Positions 54,084 to 61,767 of a stretch of 64,000 bases of DNA are shown piece after piece. The first letter of the stretch is position 1; every line of letters starts with the position of its first letter. The stretch comes from CBDFKQ01 sp965248855 (lineage in GTDB: Bacteria > Bacteroidota > Bacteroidia > Cytophagales > 172606-1), in NCBI GenBank assembly GCA_965248855.1, contig CBDFKQ010000005.1, positions 144,610-208,609 of the forward strand. Reading direction: 5' to 3'. The position numbers were made by a program, and so were the translations under genes. The notes below the pieces were generated by a model. That model saw only the letters and a program-made list of their open reading frames with translations. It was not told the DNA's origin and searched no databases.

Positions 54084-55040
54084 TTATTTTATGAATGCTC
54101 CTGGATACATTGTTTTATTTAATTCAATTAATGCCTTCAACGAAGTGTTTGGAATACCTTGACTTGTATAAACCCTTCTTAACTCAAATATATCTCTGGC
54201 CAATACTTGGCGTGCATTTGTAAAACCTGTAGTAGACCTTGATACAATCCCTGATGCACCTCTTATGGTATGACCTACTTCTGGAACTAGTATTGATGGA
54301 GCGGTATTTAGATCATAGTTTGTAATAAATTGTTTCATAACGGATTTTTGTCCGACATGATGTGCATGTAAACCAGTTTCCAAGCCCCTTATTTCATTAT
54401 ATGCTCCAACTCTCCAAAGATTACTCTCGCCTTTCCTAAGCAAAAGTCCCAAAGATGCCTTGAATAATTTCCCGGCGCCAACAGAAGCTACATCAAAGAT
54501 AATATTATTTTCCTCGATCCCGGGTTCCGTATCATCCCATTTTCCATTTGCATCTTTATGACTCCATGAAAAACGGGCGCCCTCCCTAGACTTTCTGTAT
54601 TTCTCGTTTGCTTCTCTTTCAAAGTCTAGGTTATAAGCTCGGCTTCTATTTATTGAATTAGAATAATTCCAGGAATCATCAGTGGGTCTTCTATTAGCAA
54701 TACCTGTAGATTCGCTTTGAGATTTAGGTAAAATAAAGTTTGGCTCTTTATTAGGCCTTTGTATTTGTTTTTTACCACCACCCCCTCCTCTGCCACCACT
54801 GTTATCTGATTCAATATCTTCAGGTTCCAGCCCTGATGGATCATTGAAATACATGGGGCTGTCATAAGCATATTGATAAGGATTGAAATCATAAGCCATT
54901 TCAGCCAGCATATCCACCTGATGAAACCTACCCAAAACAGGATCATATGACCTAAAATCGGTCATGTCCAGGTTTAAGCCAAGATCATCGACCCTTTCGG
55001 TCATGTCATTGAACTTAAACTTATCATCCGGCGTGCCCAT
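54084..55040 (-). CDS. Orphan RHS core remnant with HNH/AHH-like nuclease toxin tip (A)
   Basis: 318 residues from ATG 55040. The RHS hyperconserved core is FRSYDPVLGRFHQVDMLAEMAYDFNPYQYAYDSPMYFNDPSGL (~29-71). Just upstream the frame remains open back to a TGA about 15 codons before and would read GYYDAFGLALSGIDK, so the protein is a truncated core without the main RHS repeats. A Gly/Asn-rich linker leads to a C-terminal toxin with LHAHHVGQK (His225, 227, 228), SILVPEVGHTIRG, resembling HNH/EndoVII-type (AHH/GHH) nucleases. GC falls from core to tip. Confidence 0.7.
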   Translation of the reverse strand: MGTPDDKFKFNDMTERVDDLGLNLDMTDFRSYDPVLGRFHQVDMLAEMAYDFNPYQYAYDSPMYFNDPSGLEPEDIESDNSGGRGGGGGKKQIQRPNKEPNFILPKSQSESTGIANRRPTDDSWNYSNSINRSRAYNLDFEREANEKYRKSREGARFSWSHKDANGKWDDTEPGIEENNIIFDVASVGAGKLFKASLGLLLRKGESNLWRVGAYNEIRGLETGLHAHHVGQKSVMKQFITNYDLNTAPSILVPEVGHTIRGASGIVSRSTTGFTNARQVLARDIFELRRVYTSQGIPNTSLKALIELNKTMYPGAFIK

Positions 55041-55103
55041 TTTATCAATCCCACTTAGTGCTAACCCGAAAGCGTCGTAATATCCAAACCCTTTTCCATG
55101 TTT

Positions 55104-55181
55104 CTCTCAAAGAACGTTTACCGGCATAAAAATATCATTTTTTTTTATTAACGCCTTATTTTTTCAATTGAAGAAAAAAAA
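55104..55181. repeat. Shared 5' block upstream of orphan RHS tip A
   Basis: Starts TCTCAAAGAACGTTTACC and ends in the self-complementary TTCAATTGAA plus an A-run. The same block (with a few differences) lies at 62739-62818 upstream of RHS tip B, placing the recombination/insertion boundary of both tips at the same homologous position. Followed by the copy-specific sequence. Confidence 0.7.
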
Positions 55182-55220
55182 ATTGAACTCTTTCCAAAGC
55201 TGAAGGGGCAGTTTTTAAAC

Positions 55221-55319
55221 CCTTATCGCGGGATGGGTGACTGCGGGTGCTGCGGCAGCAGCACCGCAGGCGCACATCACGGGATAAGGATCGGGGCTTG
55301 GGGTGAAACCCCAAAAAGC
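55221..55319. ncRNA. Copy-specific GC-rich hairpin structure (A only)
   Basis: CCTTATC (55221-55227) pairs with GATAAGG (55283-55289); GATG with CATC inside; CTGCGGGTGCTGC with GCAGCACCGCAG (one bulge) at the tip; a second hairpin GGGGT-GAA-ACCCC with outer GCTT/AAGC at 55296-55319. GC-rich against AT-rich surroundings. Copy B lacks it and has a different long hairpin at the same place. Confidence 0.4.
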
Positions 55320-55387
55320 TTCCGGCATTACAAAAAGTATTTCGCCGATTCTTTTTTGTTTTTTCTTTTTGAAATTTTTTTAAAAAG

Positions 55388-55425
55388 AAAATATGAGTTT
55401 ATCGATATCGGTATATTGATATTTT
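55388..55425. repeat. AT-rich palindrome, family copy f (imperfect)
   Basis: AAAATAT and ATATTTT ends (55388-55394, 55419-55425) enclose a partly paired middle with TTATCGATATCGGTATATTGAT. Located immediately before the GC-rich conserved element, as copy h is in unit B. Confidence 0.5.
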
Positions 55426-55441
55426 ATTTTCGGCTTTTTTT

Positions 55442-55899
55442 AAGGGCTTATGCGCATTAGAAAAGCCGGAACTATAAAAAGGGCTTGAGCCGGGACCCGC
55501 GCGAAGACGGAAAACCCGCCGGAGGAAGCATGAGGCTTTTTTTGTGGGCCCGCAAGGCCACAAAAAATGCCGAATGCGATCGGCGTGCGAAGCAGCGTGA
55601 GCTAAGCAAAAGCCATGACAAACACGACGACAGGAGTGGTTGGCGTGGCTTTTGCTTTCGGGTCGGCCGATGAGCAAGGGGCAGCAAAACAAATTTCTAT
55701 CTACGAGATAGCACTGCCCTGCCCCGTAGGTTTTTCCGGCGATAAGCCCGCGCGGGATGAATAATCGGAGGTGTGAAGGACTGCTGCGGGGCGGGTTTTT
55801 CGTGGGTCTGACGGCGGACCGGGAACACCGACTGCCGCTTCTGGGTGATGCCGGAAGTTCAAAGGCATGCCCGATTGAAGAAAGAAAATTAGAGCGTTA
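55442..55899 (+). ncRNA. GC-rich conserved structured element, copy A
   Basis: 458 bp, GC-rich, matching 63015-63470 at roughly 85-90 percent by eye with differences that preserve pairing. Stems: 55538-55567 (TTTTTTGTGG/CCACAAAAAA), 55604-55657 (12-bp AAGCAAAAGCCA / TGGCTTTTGCTT with inner stem), 55678-55725 (GGGGCAG/CTGCCCC with CTATCT/AGATAG inside), 55736-55766 and 55839-55856. G-T wobbles are valid on the plus strand, suggesting a plus-strand RNA; long T-tracts follow. Short ORFs here are not conserved between the copies. Could also be an att or ssDNA structure. Confidence 0.45.
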
Positions 55900-56429
55900 T
55901 TTTTTTTTTATTTTTTTTATTTTTTTTTTAAATTTTATTTTTAAAAAAAAATTATGAGTATAACGATATTGATATATTCATAATTTGTCTTTCATCCGAG
56001 TAAATGGTATTTTTCTAAATCACTTTGCAGGCTTTGTAAATCGTTTGTCTGATAACGTTCTGTTGAACTTACAAAACGGTGGCCTGCAAAAGTTTGTACT
56101 TCACGCAGGTCTTTTGTTTTAAGCATTTCTGTAAGTAAACTCATTTTAATTTGGATGGCACTTGACGCTAATGAATTGATGAGTTTTAAATGCCTTTTAA
56201 AAAGACGGTAAACAATGTTAGTGACATTGCCTTCAAAAAGATTTTCTTTCACCTTGCTTTCAGAGAGGTATTTTTGAATAAAAAAAAGTTGTGTTATTTC
56301 TAAGTTTAAAACCCTTGTTTCGCTTCTTTTGCTTGCCGGAACGCTTATTTTTCCTTTTTCCGGTTGTAAATCTTTTACTTCCAATTGCCGGATTTCATCG
56401 GGTAAAAGCCCCTGAAAAACCATTAATCC
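55835..56429. repeat. Direct repeat, left copy (595 bp, offset 7571)
   Basis: Compared base by base where I checked, 55835-56429 equals 63406-64000 with no indel (offset 7571), including homopolymer tracts and the 143 C-terminal codons of the recombinase. Immediately left of 55835 the two copies start to differ (G at 55834 versus A at 63405). Confidence 0.9.
55949..55986. repeat. AT-rich palindrome, family copy g
   Basis: AAATTATGAGTATA (55949-55962) pairs with TATATTCATAATTT (55973-55986), one wobble-type mismatch; centre ACGATATTGA. It ends six bases before the recombinase stop. Confidence 0.7.
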
Positions 56430-56843
56430 CGTAATTACTTTATTTCTTACCATGCCCGGGTAATGTTGTTTATTACCGGTTTTAATCTCGTATTTTTCAT
56501 AAAGGGCTACCCGTTCTTCATTGCTTAAAAGCCCTGAAGGAACAGTAGTATGACGGCCACGCATAAAAAGACCGCTTGCCACATTATAAGGCAGTATTTC
56601 TTTTTCTGTTAAATAATCCAGGTAATATTTTATGGCTGATAACTGGGCGTTGATATAACGCTTTTTATAACCCGATGCTTGCCTGCAGGTAATAAAGTGG
56701 ATTAAATCTTTGTAGCATAAGCTTTCTACGCTTAAACATTCATTATCAAGCCAAAAAAGAAAATGTTTTTTATATTTTCCATATTCTTTTACTGTGGAAA
56801 CGGAAAACTTTTTTGTTTCCGTTAAATAATTTTCAAAACTCAT
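55992..56843 (-). CDS. Tyrosine-recombinase paralog lacking catalytic arginines (TR2)
   Basis: 283 residues. SAM-like core-binding N-terminus (KEYGKYKKHFLFWLDNE, YINAQLSAIKYYLDYL) and a catalytic-fold C-terminus. Where active enzymes have GLRxxE, this has GLLPDEIRQL (Arg to Leu); where they have HxLRH it has AIQIKM (His to Ile, Arg to Lys). The box GHRFVSSTERYQ keeps the His/Trp-box GH and Tyr. So it is very likely inactive in strand exchange and may be an architectural partner. The start overlaps TR1 by 4 nt. Nearly identical partial copy at the right edge. Confidence 0.85.
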   Translation of the reverse strand: MSFENYLTETKKFSVSTVKEYGKYKKHFLFWLDNECLSVESLCYKDLIHFITCRQASGYKKRYINAQLSAIKYYLDYLTEKEILPYNVASGLFMRGRHTTVPSGLLSNEERVALYEKYEIKTGNKQHYPGMVRNKVITGLMVFQGLLPDEIRQLEVKDLQPEKGKISVPASKRSETRVLNLEITQLFFIQKYLSESKVKENLFEGNVTNIVYRLFKRHLKLINSLASSAIQIKMSLLTEMLKTKDLREVQTFAGHRFVSSTERYQTNDLQSLQSDLEKYHLLG

Positions 56844-57763
56844 TTCTCTATTTCTAAATGCGTGTAAATCTGTGTGCTTTCCAAACTGGAATGCCCTAAA
56901 AAGAGTGCGATCTGCTTTAATTTCATTCCGTTTTGTAAAAGATGGGTGGCTACGCTGTGGCGAAGGGTATGAAGATGAACTTGTTTGGCGATTAATTTCC
57001 CGTCGCCTGTCAGTCCTTTTAATCTTTGTATTCTTGTTCTTAAACTGCTGTCGCTGATCCTTTTTCCTCTTAATGAAAGAAAAAAAGCTTGGGTGGTTTT
57101 TTCTGTTTTGTATGGACTTTCGCTTACTATCAAGTTTCTGCTTTCCTCCAGGTATTGTTGTAAATCATTTTTAATGTGTTCATTGATAGGCACATATCTT
57201 TCCTTGTAATTCTTGCCGTTCTTTACCCGGATTAGATTTTTATCCCAAAGGATATCTTCTAAGTCTAATCCGATGCCTTCACTTCTTCTCAGCCCGCAAC
57301 CATAGAAAACAGACAGCATGGCTTTATCCCTTTGCCCCAGGTAATCATTTTCGCAGGCAGCATACATCTTTTTTATTTCGCTTTGACTCAGTACCGTTTT
57401 TATTTCGGTTTCTGCTTTTATGTGCCCTTTAGGAAGATCAAAACCCCATTCTTGAGTGGCTTTTAAAAAGCGGTCAAGGTTTTTTACCGAGCTGTAGTAT
57501 TTGGCGATGTAGCAGGTGCTTAAACTCCCGCCTGTATTTTGATTTACTCTTTCAGACAGGTAAGAAAAAAAGCCTTTTATGTCTTCTTTGCCTGTTTCTT
57601 TGATGTCTTTTATTTTAGATGCTTCCAAAAAGAAAAACAGTTCACGGATATTAACAGGCGAGTATTTGACAGTTATTTCAGCATAACCTAAGGCTTTGAG
57701 CCAGGTTTTAAATTCTTTTTCCAAGGTGATAAAACTTTCGTTTTCGATCGGCAGGTTTTGCAT
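56840..57763 (-). CDS. Active-looking tyrosine recombinase/integrase (TR1)
   Basis: 307 residues. N-terminal core-binding domain (LEKEFKTWLKALGYAEITVKYS), then GCGLRRSEGIGLDLEDI (first Arg), KNGKNYKERYVPI (Lys), HLHTLRHSVATHLLQNG (HxxR) and LGHSSLESTQIYTHLE (His and Tyr). All six catalytic residues are present. Cotranscribed with TR2, translation coupled through a 4-nt overlap. It is the most likely enzyme for integration and excision of the surrounding element. Confidence 0.9.
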   Translation of the reverse strand: MQNLPIENESFITLEKEFKTWLKALGYAEITVKYSPVNIRELFFFLEASKIKDIKETGKEDIKGFFSYLSERVNQNTGGSLSTCYIAKYYSSVKNLDRFLKATQEWGFDLPKGHIKAETEIKTVLSQSEIKKMYAACENDYLGQRDKAMLSVFYGCGLRRSEGIGLDLEDILWDKNLIRVKNGKNYKERYVPINEHIKNDLQQYLEESRNLIVSESPYKTEKTTQAFFLSLRGKRISDSSLRTRIQRLKGLTGDGKLIAKQVHLHTLRHSVATHLLQNGMKLKQIALFLGHSSLESTQIYTHLEIEK

Positions 57764-57881
57764 ATGCAGGGAGGGATTTTTTTGCCGGCCTGCCTTTTTC
57801 GCGGTTTACCGGTTTACTTTCATTTTTGTGTTATAAGGTACTCATTACCAACATTATGAGTAAACCGTTTTTAAATGTGGT

Positions 57882-60491
57882 TTACTGCCGGGTTACCGGT
57901 TTACGTATTTTTCTTAAAATATCTTCTAAATCGCTTTCTATCATGCTTTTGAGTACTTTGTACTCGCTTTCATCTAATATCCTATATTCAAAACCTTTAA
58001 AGCGATTGCCCTTGGATTTTACTAAACCGTAGCGTTCCAGTTCAGATAAATACCTGACCAGTGTGGTTGGGGGCATACGGAAAGCACTCCTGATTTCTTT
58101 TGAATAAAAAACATCTTTCTTTTCTGTTTTTAAGTGGCTTTTTAATCTTTCGAAAAAAGACCGGCAGGCAAAACTTAGTTCATCACCTTTTCTAAATAAC
58201 ACTTCTTTTAATACTTTAAAAGCGATTTCTATGTGTTCAACCGTGCTTTCAATATATATTTCCCCTGTGGTTTTATCTTGCTTTGTTTCAAGCTGGTATT
58301 GATAATAAAAGGTGATGGTTTCGATAAAACTTAAGAGTAAATTAATTGTCCTTCTGGGCTTGAAAACACTTCCGGGCAGGTTGATTTGTGTGGCATAAGG
58401 GTTTCTTACGGCAATTGGTTTTAAAATCCTTTGGCAGTTTTGAAACAGCGTTATCTTTTCGTTTTCTTTCTTTTTATTCACTAATCCGGCACTTTCTTTC
58501 TTTTGGTAATCCATCACGCCTTCATCTTGCTTTTTTGAAGTGTCGATATAAATTAAAATACAGCGGTTGGCATTGTCTTCATATATTTTTTCTTTGGTGG
58601 TGCAACCACTAATGCAAACAGGGCCTTCTACCACTACTTCTATTGTTTTTATATTACCTTGAGTATCTTTTACAGCTACTCGTTTGCTTAGTTTTTTCTT
58701 GCTTTGTAGCTCACGAAGTGGGTATAAGGAGCTTTCTGCGCCGTCTAAATCTTCTATTAATAATAGTTTGTGGCTCAGTTCATGCCGATCAAAATAATAA
58801 AAGGCATTTTCTGATAAGGTAGTAATTTCAAGTTTATCTTCTTCGGGAATGAGCGCTGCAATTTTATCTTGCAAATAGGTTTTCCCGCTTCCGCTTGCTC
58901 CAAGGCACATTAAGTGCATTGGTTTTTCCCTTTTTCTTGAGGTAAAAGTCATTAAAGCGATGAAGCCATTGTTTTCTTCGCCTACTAAGCCACTTATCGC
59001 AATATCTTTTTTAGTATTGGCACTTAGGTTTTTAGCTTTTAGGTAAGTGAGTGCCTCATTATATTCTTTATCAGTGAGTTTTACTTTTTCTTTCTTTTTA
59101 GGTTGCAAGGCTATGAGTTTATCTGCTCGGTATTTTTCCAGTGCCTGGGTAAGTTTTTCGAGTGTTTGGCTGCTTGCCAAGGGACTTATTTCCATGTTCT
59201 CGGCTACTTTTGCTGTAAACTGCTCGGTATTTATGTTGTGGTATAAATCTACATTGTGGCGGATGGGCAGGAAGTTTTCTTCTTTGTGTTCTACTTTTAA
59301 AGTAACTCTTAACCTGTCTAAACCATTAAGTTTTACGCCGCCCAATACCGATATTTTAAGCACGCAATTATCGTAAATAAGTAATTCAGGACTGATAATG
59401 CTAAGTTTATTTTCTTCTTCAACTTTTATTTTTGTTTCGCTTGTTTCAATTGAAGAAAAAAAAGATTTCCTGTTATTGAAAATATTTTCAAAATAATCTG
59501 CCCCGTAAGCTTGGCTTAAGCTGTTGATATCTTCATTATCAGGAGTTTCAATAATGGTTATTTTAAGAGGATTGTATATTAAAAACTGTTTGTAATATTT
59601 TTCTACTGCTTTTCTACCGGCTTCATCGCCATCAAAAAAGAGTATGATTTCTTCCAGGTTTGTTAGAGTTCTTATGGCTGTTTCATGTTCTTCTGTTAAG
59701 CCGTTGGTTCCGTATAGAGCTAGTATTGAATAATTTTCAAGTGGTAAAATAAAGTTTTCTAAACTGGCTGCATCGATTACACTTTCTGTGAGGATTAATA
59801 TTTTTGTTTCTGCTTTTGGATAAGCTGGATATAAACCGGCTCTTTCTTTTAAATAAAAGTGTTTGCCATCTGCGTTGTTTTCTATGCTTCTAAAATATAA
59901 ACCTGCAATGTGACCATCTGCACTTTTGAGTGGGAAAACCAGACTGTTTTTTGCAAATACGCTGTAACCTACACCGAATTTGTTTTTGCTGATAATGCCG
60001 TACTTTTCAAAGCTTTCTATTAAAGGTTTGTGGTATTGCAAAAAGCTTGTTGAAACGTATCCTACTTCGGCTTTCTCTGTTAGGTTTCTGCTTTCTAAAT
60101 ATTCTTTGGCTGCAACGCTCCCTTTTAAAGCTTTTTCAAAGATGCTAAAAGCTTTTGTGAGTACGGCTGATTTAGTAAAGGTTTGTATTTCATTTTTTTC
60201 TCTTGTCCCTTGTCTCTCATCTTTTGTTACAATCATACTACCCGCTTTTAAAATTGCCTGGTGGGTGCTTAGCTTTTCTTTTTTTTGAATAAAGTTGATT
60301 TGGTCGCCTGTGCCTGCACTGCAGTTACTTGAAAAACAGGTAAAAGTATTTGTCTCCGGATAGATTTGCATGCTTGGCGTTTTGTCCTCATGGAAAGGGC
60401 AACGCAGCATGTTGTTTTTATCCGCTTTTAAACCGTAATGGTTTAATACTTCGTAGATAGGGAGGCGGTTTTTGATTTCAATGATTTCCAT
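57882..60491 (-). CDS. CHC2 zinc-finger / TOPRIM primase fused to AAA+-type helicase
   Basis: 869 residues. CHC2 finger LRCPFHEDKTPSM..TFTCFSSNC, TOPRIM LILTESVIDAASLENF and EIILFFDGDEAGRKAVE, a basic middle, ATPase with Walker A LGASGSGKTYLQDKIAAL and Walker B LLLIEDLDG, CISGCTT, and a C-terminal winged-helix-like region (LYSKEIRSAFRMPPTTLVRYLSELERYGLVKSKGN). A DNA primase-helicase suited to autonomous replication of an integrated element, as in satellite phages or ICE-like islands. Its start abuts the SymE-like stop (60491/60492) without a gap. Confidence 0.87.
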   Translation of the reverse strand: MEIIEIKNRLPIYEVLNHYGLKADKNNMLRCPFHEDKTPSMQIYPETNTFTCFSSNCSAGTGDQINFIQKKEKLSTHQAILKAGSMIVTKDERQGTREKNEIQTFTKSAVLTKAFSIFEKALKGSVAAKEYLESRNLTEKAEVGYVSTSFLQYHKPLIESFEKYGIISKNKFGVGYSVFAKNSLVFPLKSADGHIAGLYFRSIENNADGKHFYLKERAGLYPAYPKAETKILILTESVIDAASLENFILPLENYSILALYGTNGLTEEHETAIRTLTNLEEIILFFDGDEAGRKAVEKYYKQFLIYNPLKITIIETPDNEDINSLSQAYGADYFENIFNNRKSFFSSIETSETKIKVEEENKLSIISPELLIYDNCVLKISVLGGVKLNGLDRLRVTLKVEHKEENFLPIRHNVDLYHNINTEQFTAKVAENMEISPLASSQTLEKLTQALEKYRADKLIALQPKKKEKVKLTDKEYNEALTYLKAKNLSANTKKDIAISGLVGEENNGFIALMTFTSRKREKPMHLMCLGASGSGKTYLQDKIAALIPEEDKLEITTLSENAFYYFDRHELSHKLLLIEDLDGAESSLYPLRELQSKKKLSKRVAVKDTQGNIKTIEVVVEGPVCISGCTTKEKIYEDNANRCILIYIDTSKKQDEGVMDYQKKESAGLVNKKKENEKITLFQNCQRILKPIAVRNPYATQINLPGSVFKPRRTINLLLSFIETITFYYQYQLETKQDKTTGEIYIESTVEHIEIAFKVLKEVLFRKGDELSFACRSFFERLKSHLKTEKKDVFYSKEIRSAFRMPPTTLVRYLSELERYGLVKSKGNRFKGFEYRILDESEYKVLKSMIESDLEDILRKIRKPVTRQ

Positions 60492-60740
60492 TTATGGCTT
60501 TGATTTTTTTAAGGTTTGGCGGATTTCTTTTAATATTTCTGAGTGGTTTGCTTCTTCTTTGCATTCTTTTTCTACCGCTTCTATAATCATCAACTTATCA
60601 CGGACTGTGATATTTATTAATCCGCCAGGCTTAAAGCCTAATGCTTCTAACCATATCCCCGACAAACGGAGTTTGGGGATTTGTTTATTGTCCCGATAAA
60701 GACTGGAGATTTTTAACTGGCGGGTGGTGGATTTTGACAT
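60492..60740 (-). CDS. SymE-like small protein
   Basis: 82 residues from ATG 60740 (MSKSTTRQLKISSLYRDNKQIPKLRLSGIWLEALGFKPGGLINITVRDKLMIIE); a longer frame to 60812 crosses the promoter and is rejected. The core matches SymE/AbrB-fold proteins (tRIPaitLkGqWLeaaGF.tG..v.v). SymE was described as an SOS-induced toxin controlled by antisense RNA; here no such RNA is evident. First gene of the operon behind a clear promoter, followed directly by the primase. Confidence 0.8.
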   Translation of the reverse strand: MSKSTTRQLKISSLYRDNKQIPKLRLSGIWLEALGFKPGGLINITVRDKLMIIEAVEKECKEEANHSEILKEIRQTLKKSKP

Positions 60741-60782
60741 TTTGAAAAAAGTTTGAAAATTTATTTCCGACAATATTTGGTA

Positions 60783-60813
60783 CAAATGTATAAGATGTAT
60801 TTCAATTGTCAAA
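60783..60813 (-). promoter_or_regulatory. Promoter for the SymE-primase operon with overlapping operator
   Basis: On the minus strand TTTG (60813-60810), 19 bases, TACATTTG (60790-60783), an exact fit to the Bacteroidota promoter (TTTG-N19-TAnnTTTG). The first arm of a 12-bp inverted repeat (60812-60823) overlaps the -33 region, so a repressor there would block it. Confidence 0.7.
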
Positions 60814-60897
60814 ATATTTATGGTTTCATGTTTCCATATTTTGTCTGTATTTTTGCTTTTATTATTAAATAACAGCTTTTTAATGCCATAAATATTT
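60812..60897. promoter_or_regulatory. Inverted repeat, likely operator of the XRE regulator
   Basis: AAATATTTATGG at 60812-60823 and its exact complement CCATAAATATTT at 60886-60897, 62 bases apart, flank the divergent control region. The second arm is six bases before the XRE start codon. Both arms sit next to promoter and start, as expected for an autoregulated XRE repressor. Confidence 0.6.
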
Positions 60898-60903
60898 CAA
60901 AAC

Positions 60904-61239
60904 ATGGATTCTTTCGGAAAAAAATTAAGGGATGCTAGGGATGCAAAAGGTTTTTCGCAAGCTGAATTGGCTAAGCAAATTGGTTCTTATCATTCCATTA
61001 TTGGAAAGTATGAACGGGATGAAGTTAAGCCCACTATCGATGTAGTAAAAAAAATGGCAGGAGTGTTGAGCACCACTGCAGGATATTTATTAGGAGAAAC
61101 CGAAGATAGGGAGCTTTTAAAAGACCCCTCTATGCTTAAGAGGCTAAATGATATTTCCAGATTTCCTGAAAAAGATAAAGATTATATCCTTTATGCCCTT
61201 GATGCCATGATTAATAATGTAAAACTTAAAGCCATTTAA
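60904..61239 (+). CDS. XRE-family HTH transcriptional regulator
   Basis: 111 residues. The helix-turn-helix spans ~1-60: FGKKLRDARDAKGFSQAELAKQIGSYHSIIGKYERDEVKPTIDVVKKMAGVLSTTAGYLLG. The rest is a short helical tail. Divergent to the SymE-primase operon, with shared operator-like repeats, so it probably represses the element's replication genes in the manner of a prophage repressor. Its -7-like element TATTTTTG lies at 60848-60855. Confidence 0.85.
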   Translation: MDSFGKKLRDARDAKGFSQAELAKQIGSYHSIIGKYERDEVKPTIDVVKKMAGVLSTTAGYLLGETEDRELLKDPSMLKRLNDISRFPEKDKDYILYALDAMINNVKLKAI

Positions 61240-61248
61240 ATAAACTAA

Positions 61249-61277
61249 GCCCTGCCATTCTCATGACAGGGCCTTAT
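61249..61277 (+). terminator. Terminator after the XRE gene
   Basis: GCCCTG (61249-61254) pairs with CAGGGC (61267-61272), with CAT/ATG inside; followed by CTTATT. Nine bases past the stop. Confidence 0.65.
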
Positions 61278-61344
61278 TAAGCAATATTCTTTAAATTATT
61301 ACGGACACAGTCCTGCCTTTCATAACCGATTTAAGACCCAAGTC

Positions 61345-61767
61345 TTAAACCAGAGGGGGATTTGTCTGGGTAGTTTTCTTTTCTTCCCAACTCAAAATAA
61401 CTTCTTTAGCTAGGATTTTGAAAATTCCACCTTCGATAGTTTCAATATAAAAATACATTTTTCCATTATAGTTACTGTCTATATTATTATATATCCCTCT
61501 ATGAAAATTATCAAAGGTAAATGAATGAATAATTTCATTTACAGGAAAATTAATTGTTAGTAAATCAGCTTCTACAAAAGTTAAATTTACTTCATCAGGA
61601 TTTTTTTTATCAGTCTCATATTTAAAAAAAGAAAACATTAATTCTTTCTTTTCATCATCATAATTAAATCCTGTACAGTTATATTCACCGTGTAAATCAA
61701 TATGTTTATCTTCAAAATGAAATTCTAAAAGAAAATCAAAAAGATTTGGATTTGAAATAACTATCAT
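61345..61767 (-). CDS. Putative immunity protein of orphan RHS toxin B
   Basis: 140 residues, acidic, soluble, predicted beta-rich (FDFLLEFHFEDKHIDLHGEYNCTGFNYDDEKKELMFSFF). The start overlaps the toxin stop by one base. No recognisable family; unrelated in sequence to immunity protein A. Ends in a small hairpin (TTTAAGAC-CCAA-GTCTTAAA at 61330-61349) that covers its stop codon. Confidence 0.65.
   Translation of the reverse strand: MIVISNPNLFDFLLEFHFEDKHIDLHGEYNCTGFNYDDEKKELMFSFFKYETDKKNPDEVNLTFVEADLLTINFPVNEIIHSFTFDNFHRGIYNNIDSNYNGKMYFYIETIEGGIFKILAKEVILSWEEKKTTQTNPPLV

Noticed and set aside
55399..55957. Overlapping short ORFs on both strands inside the GC-rich element
   Set aside because: They arise because stops are rare in GC-rich DNA. 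The plus-strand ORFs of the two copies (55757-55957, 63310-63528) differ at the amino-acid level without synonymous bias, whereas base pairing is conserved.
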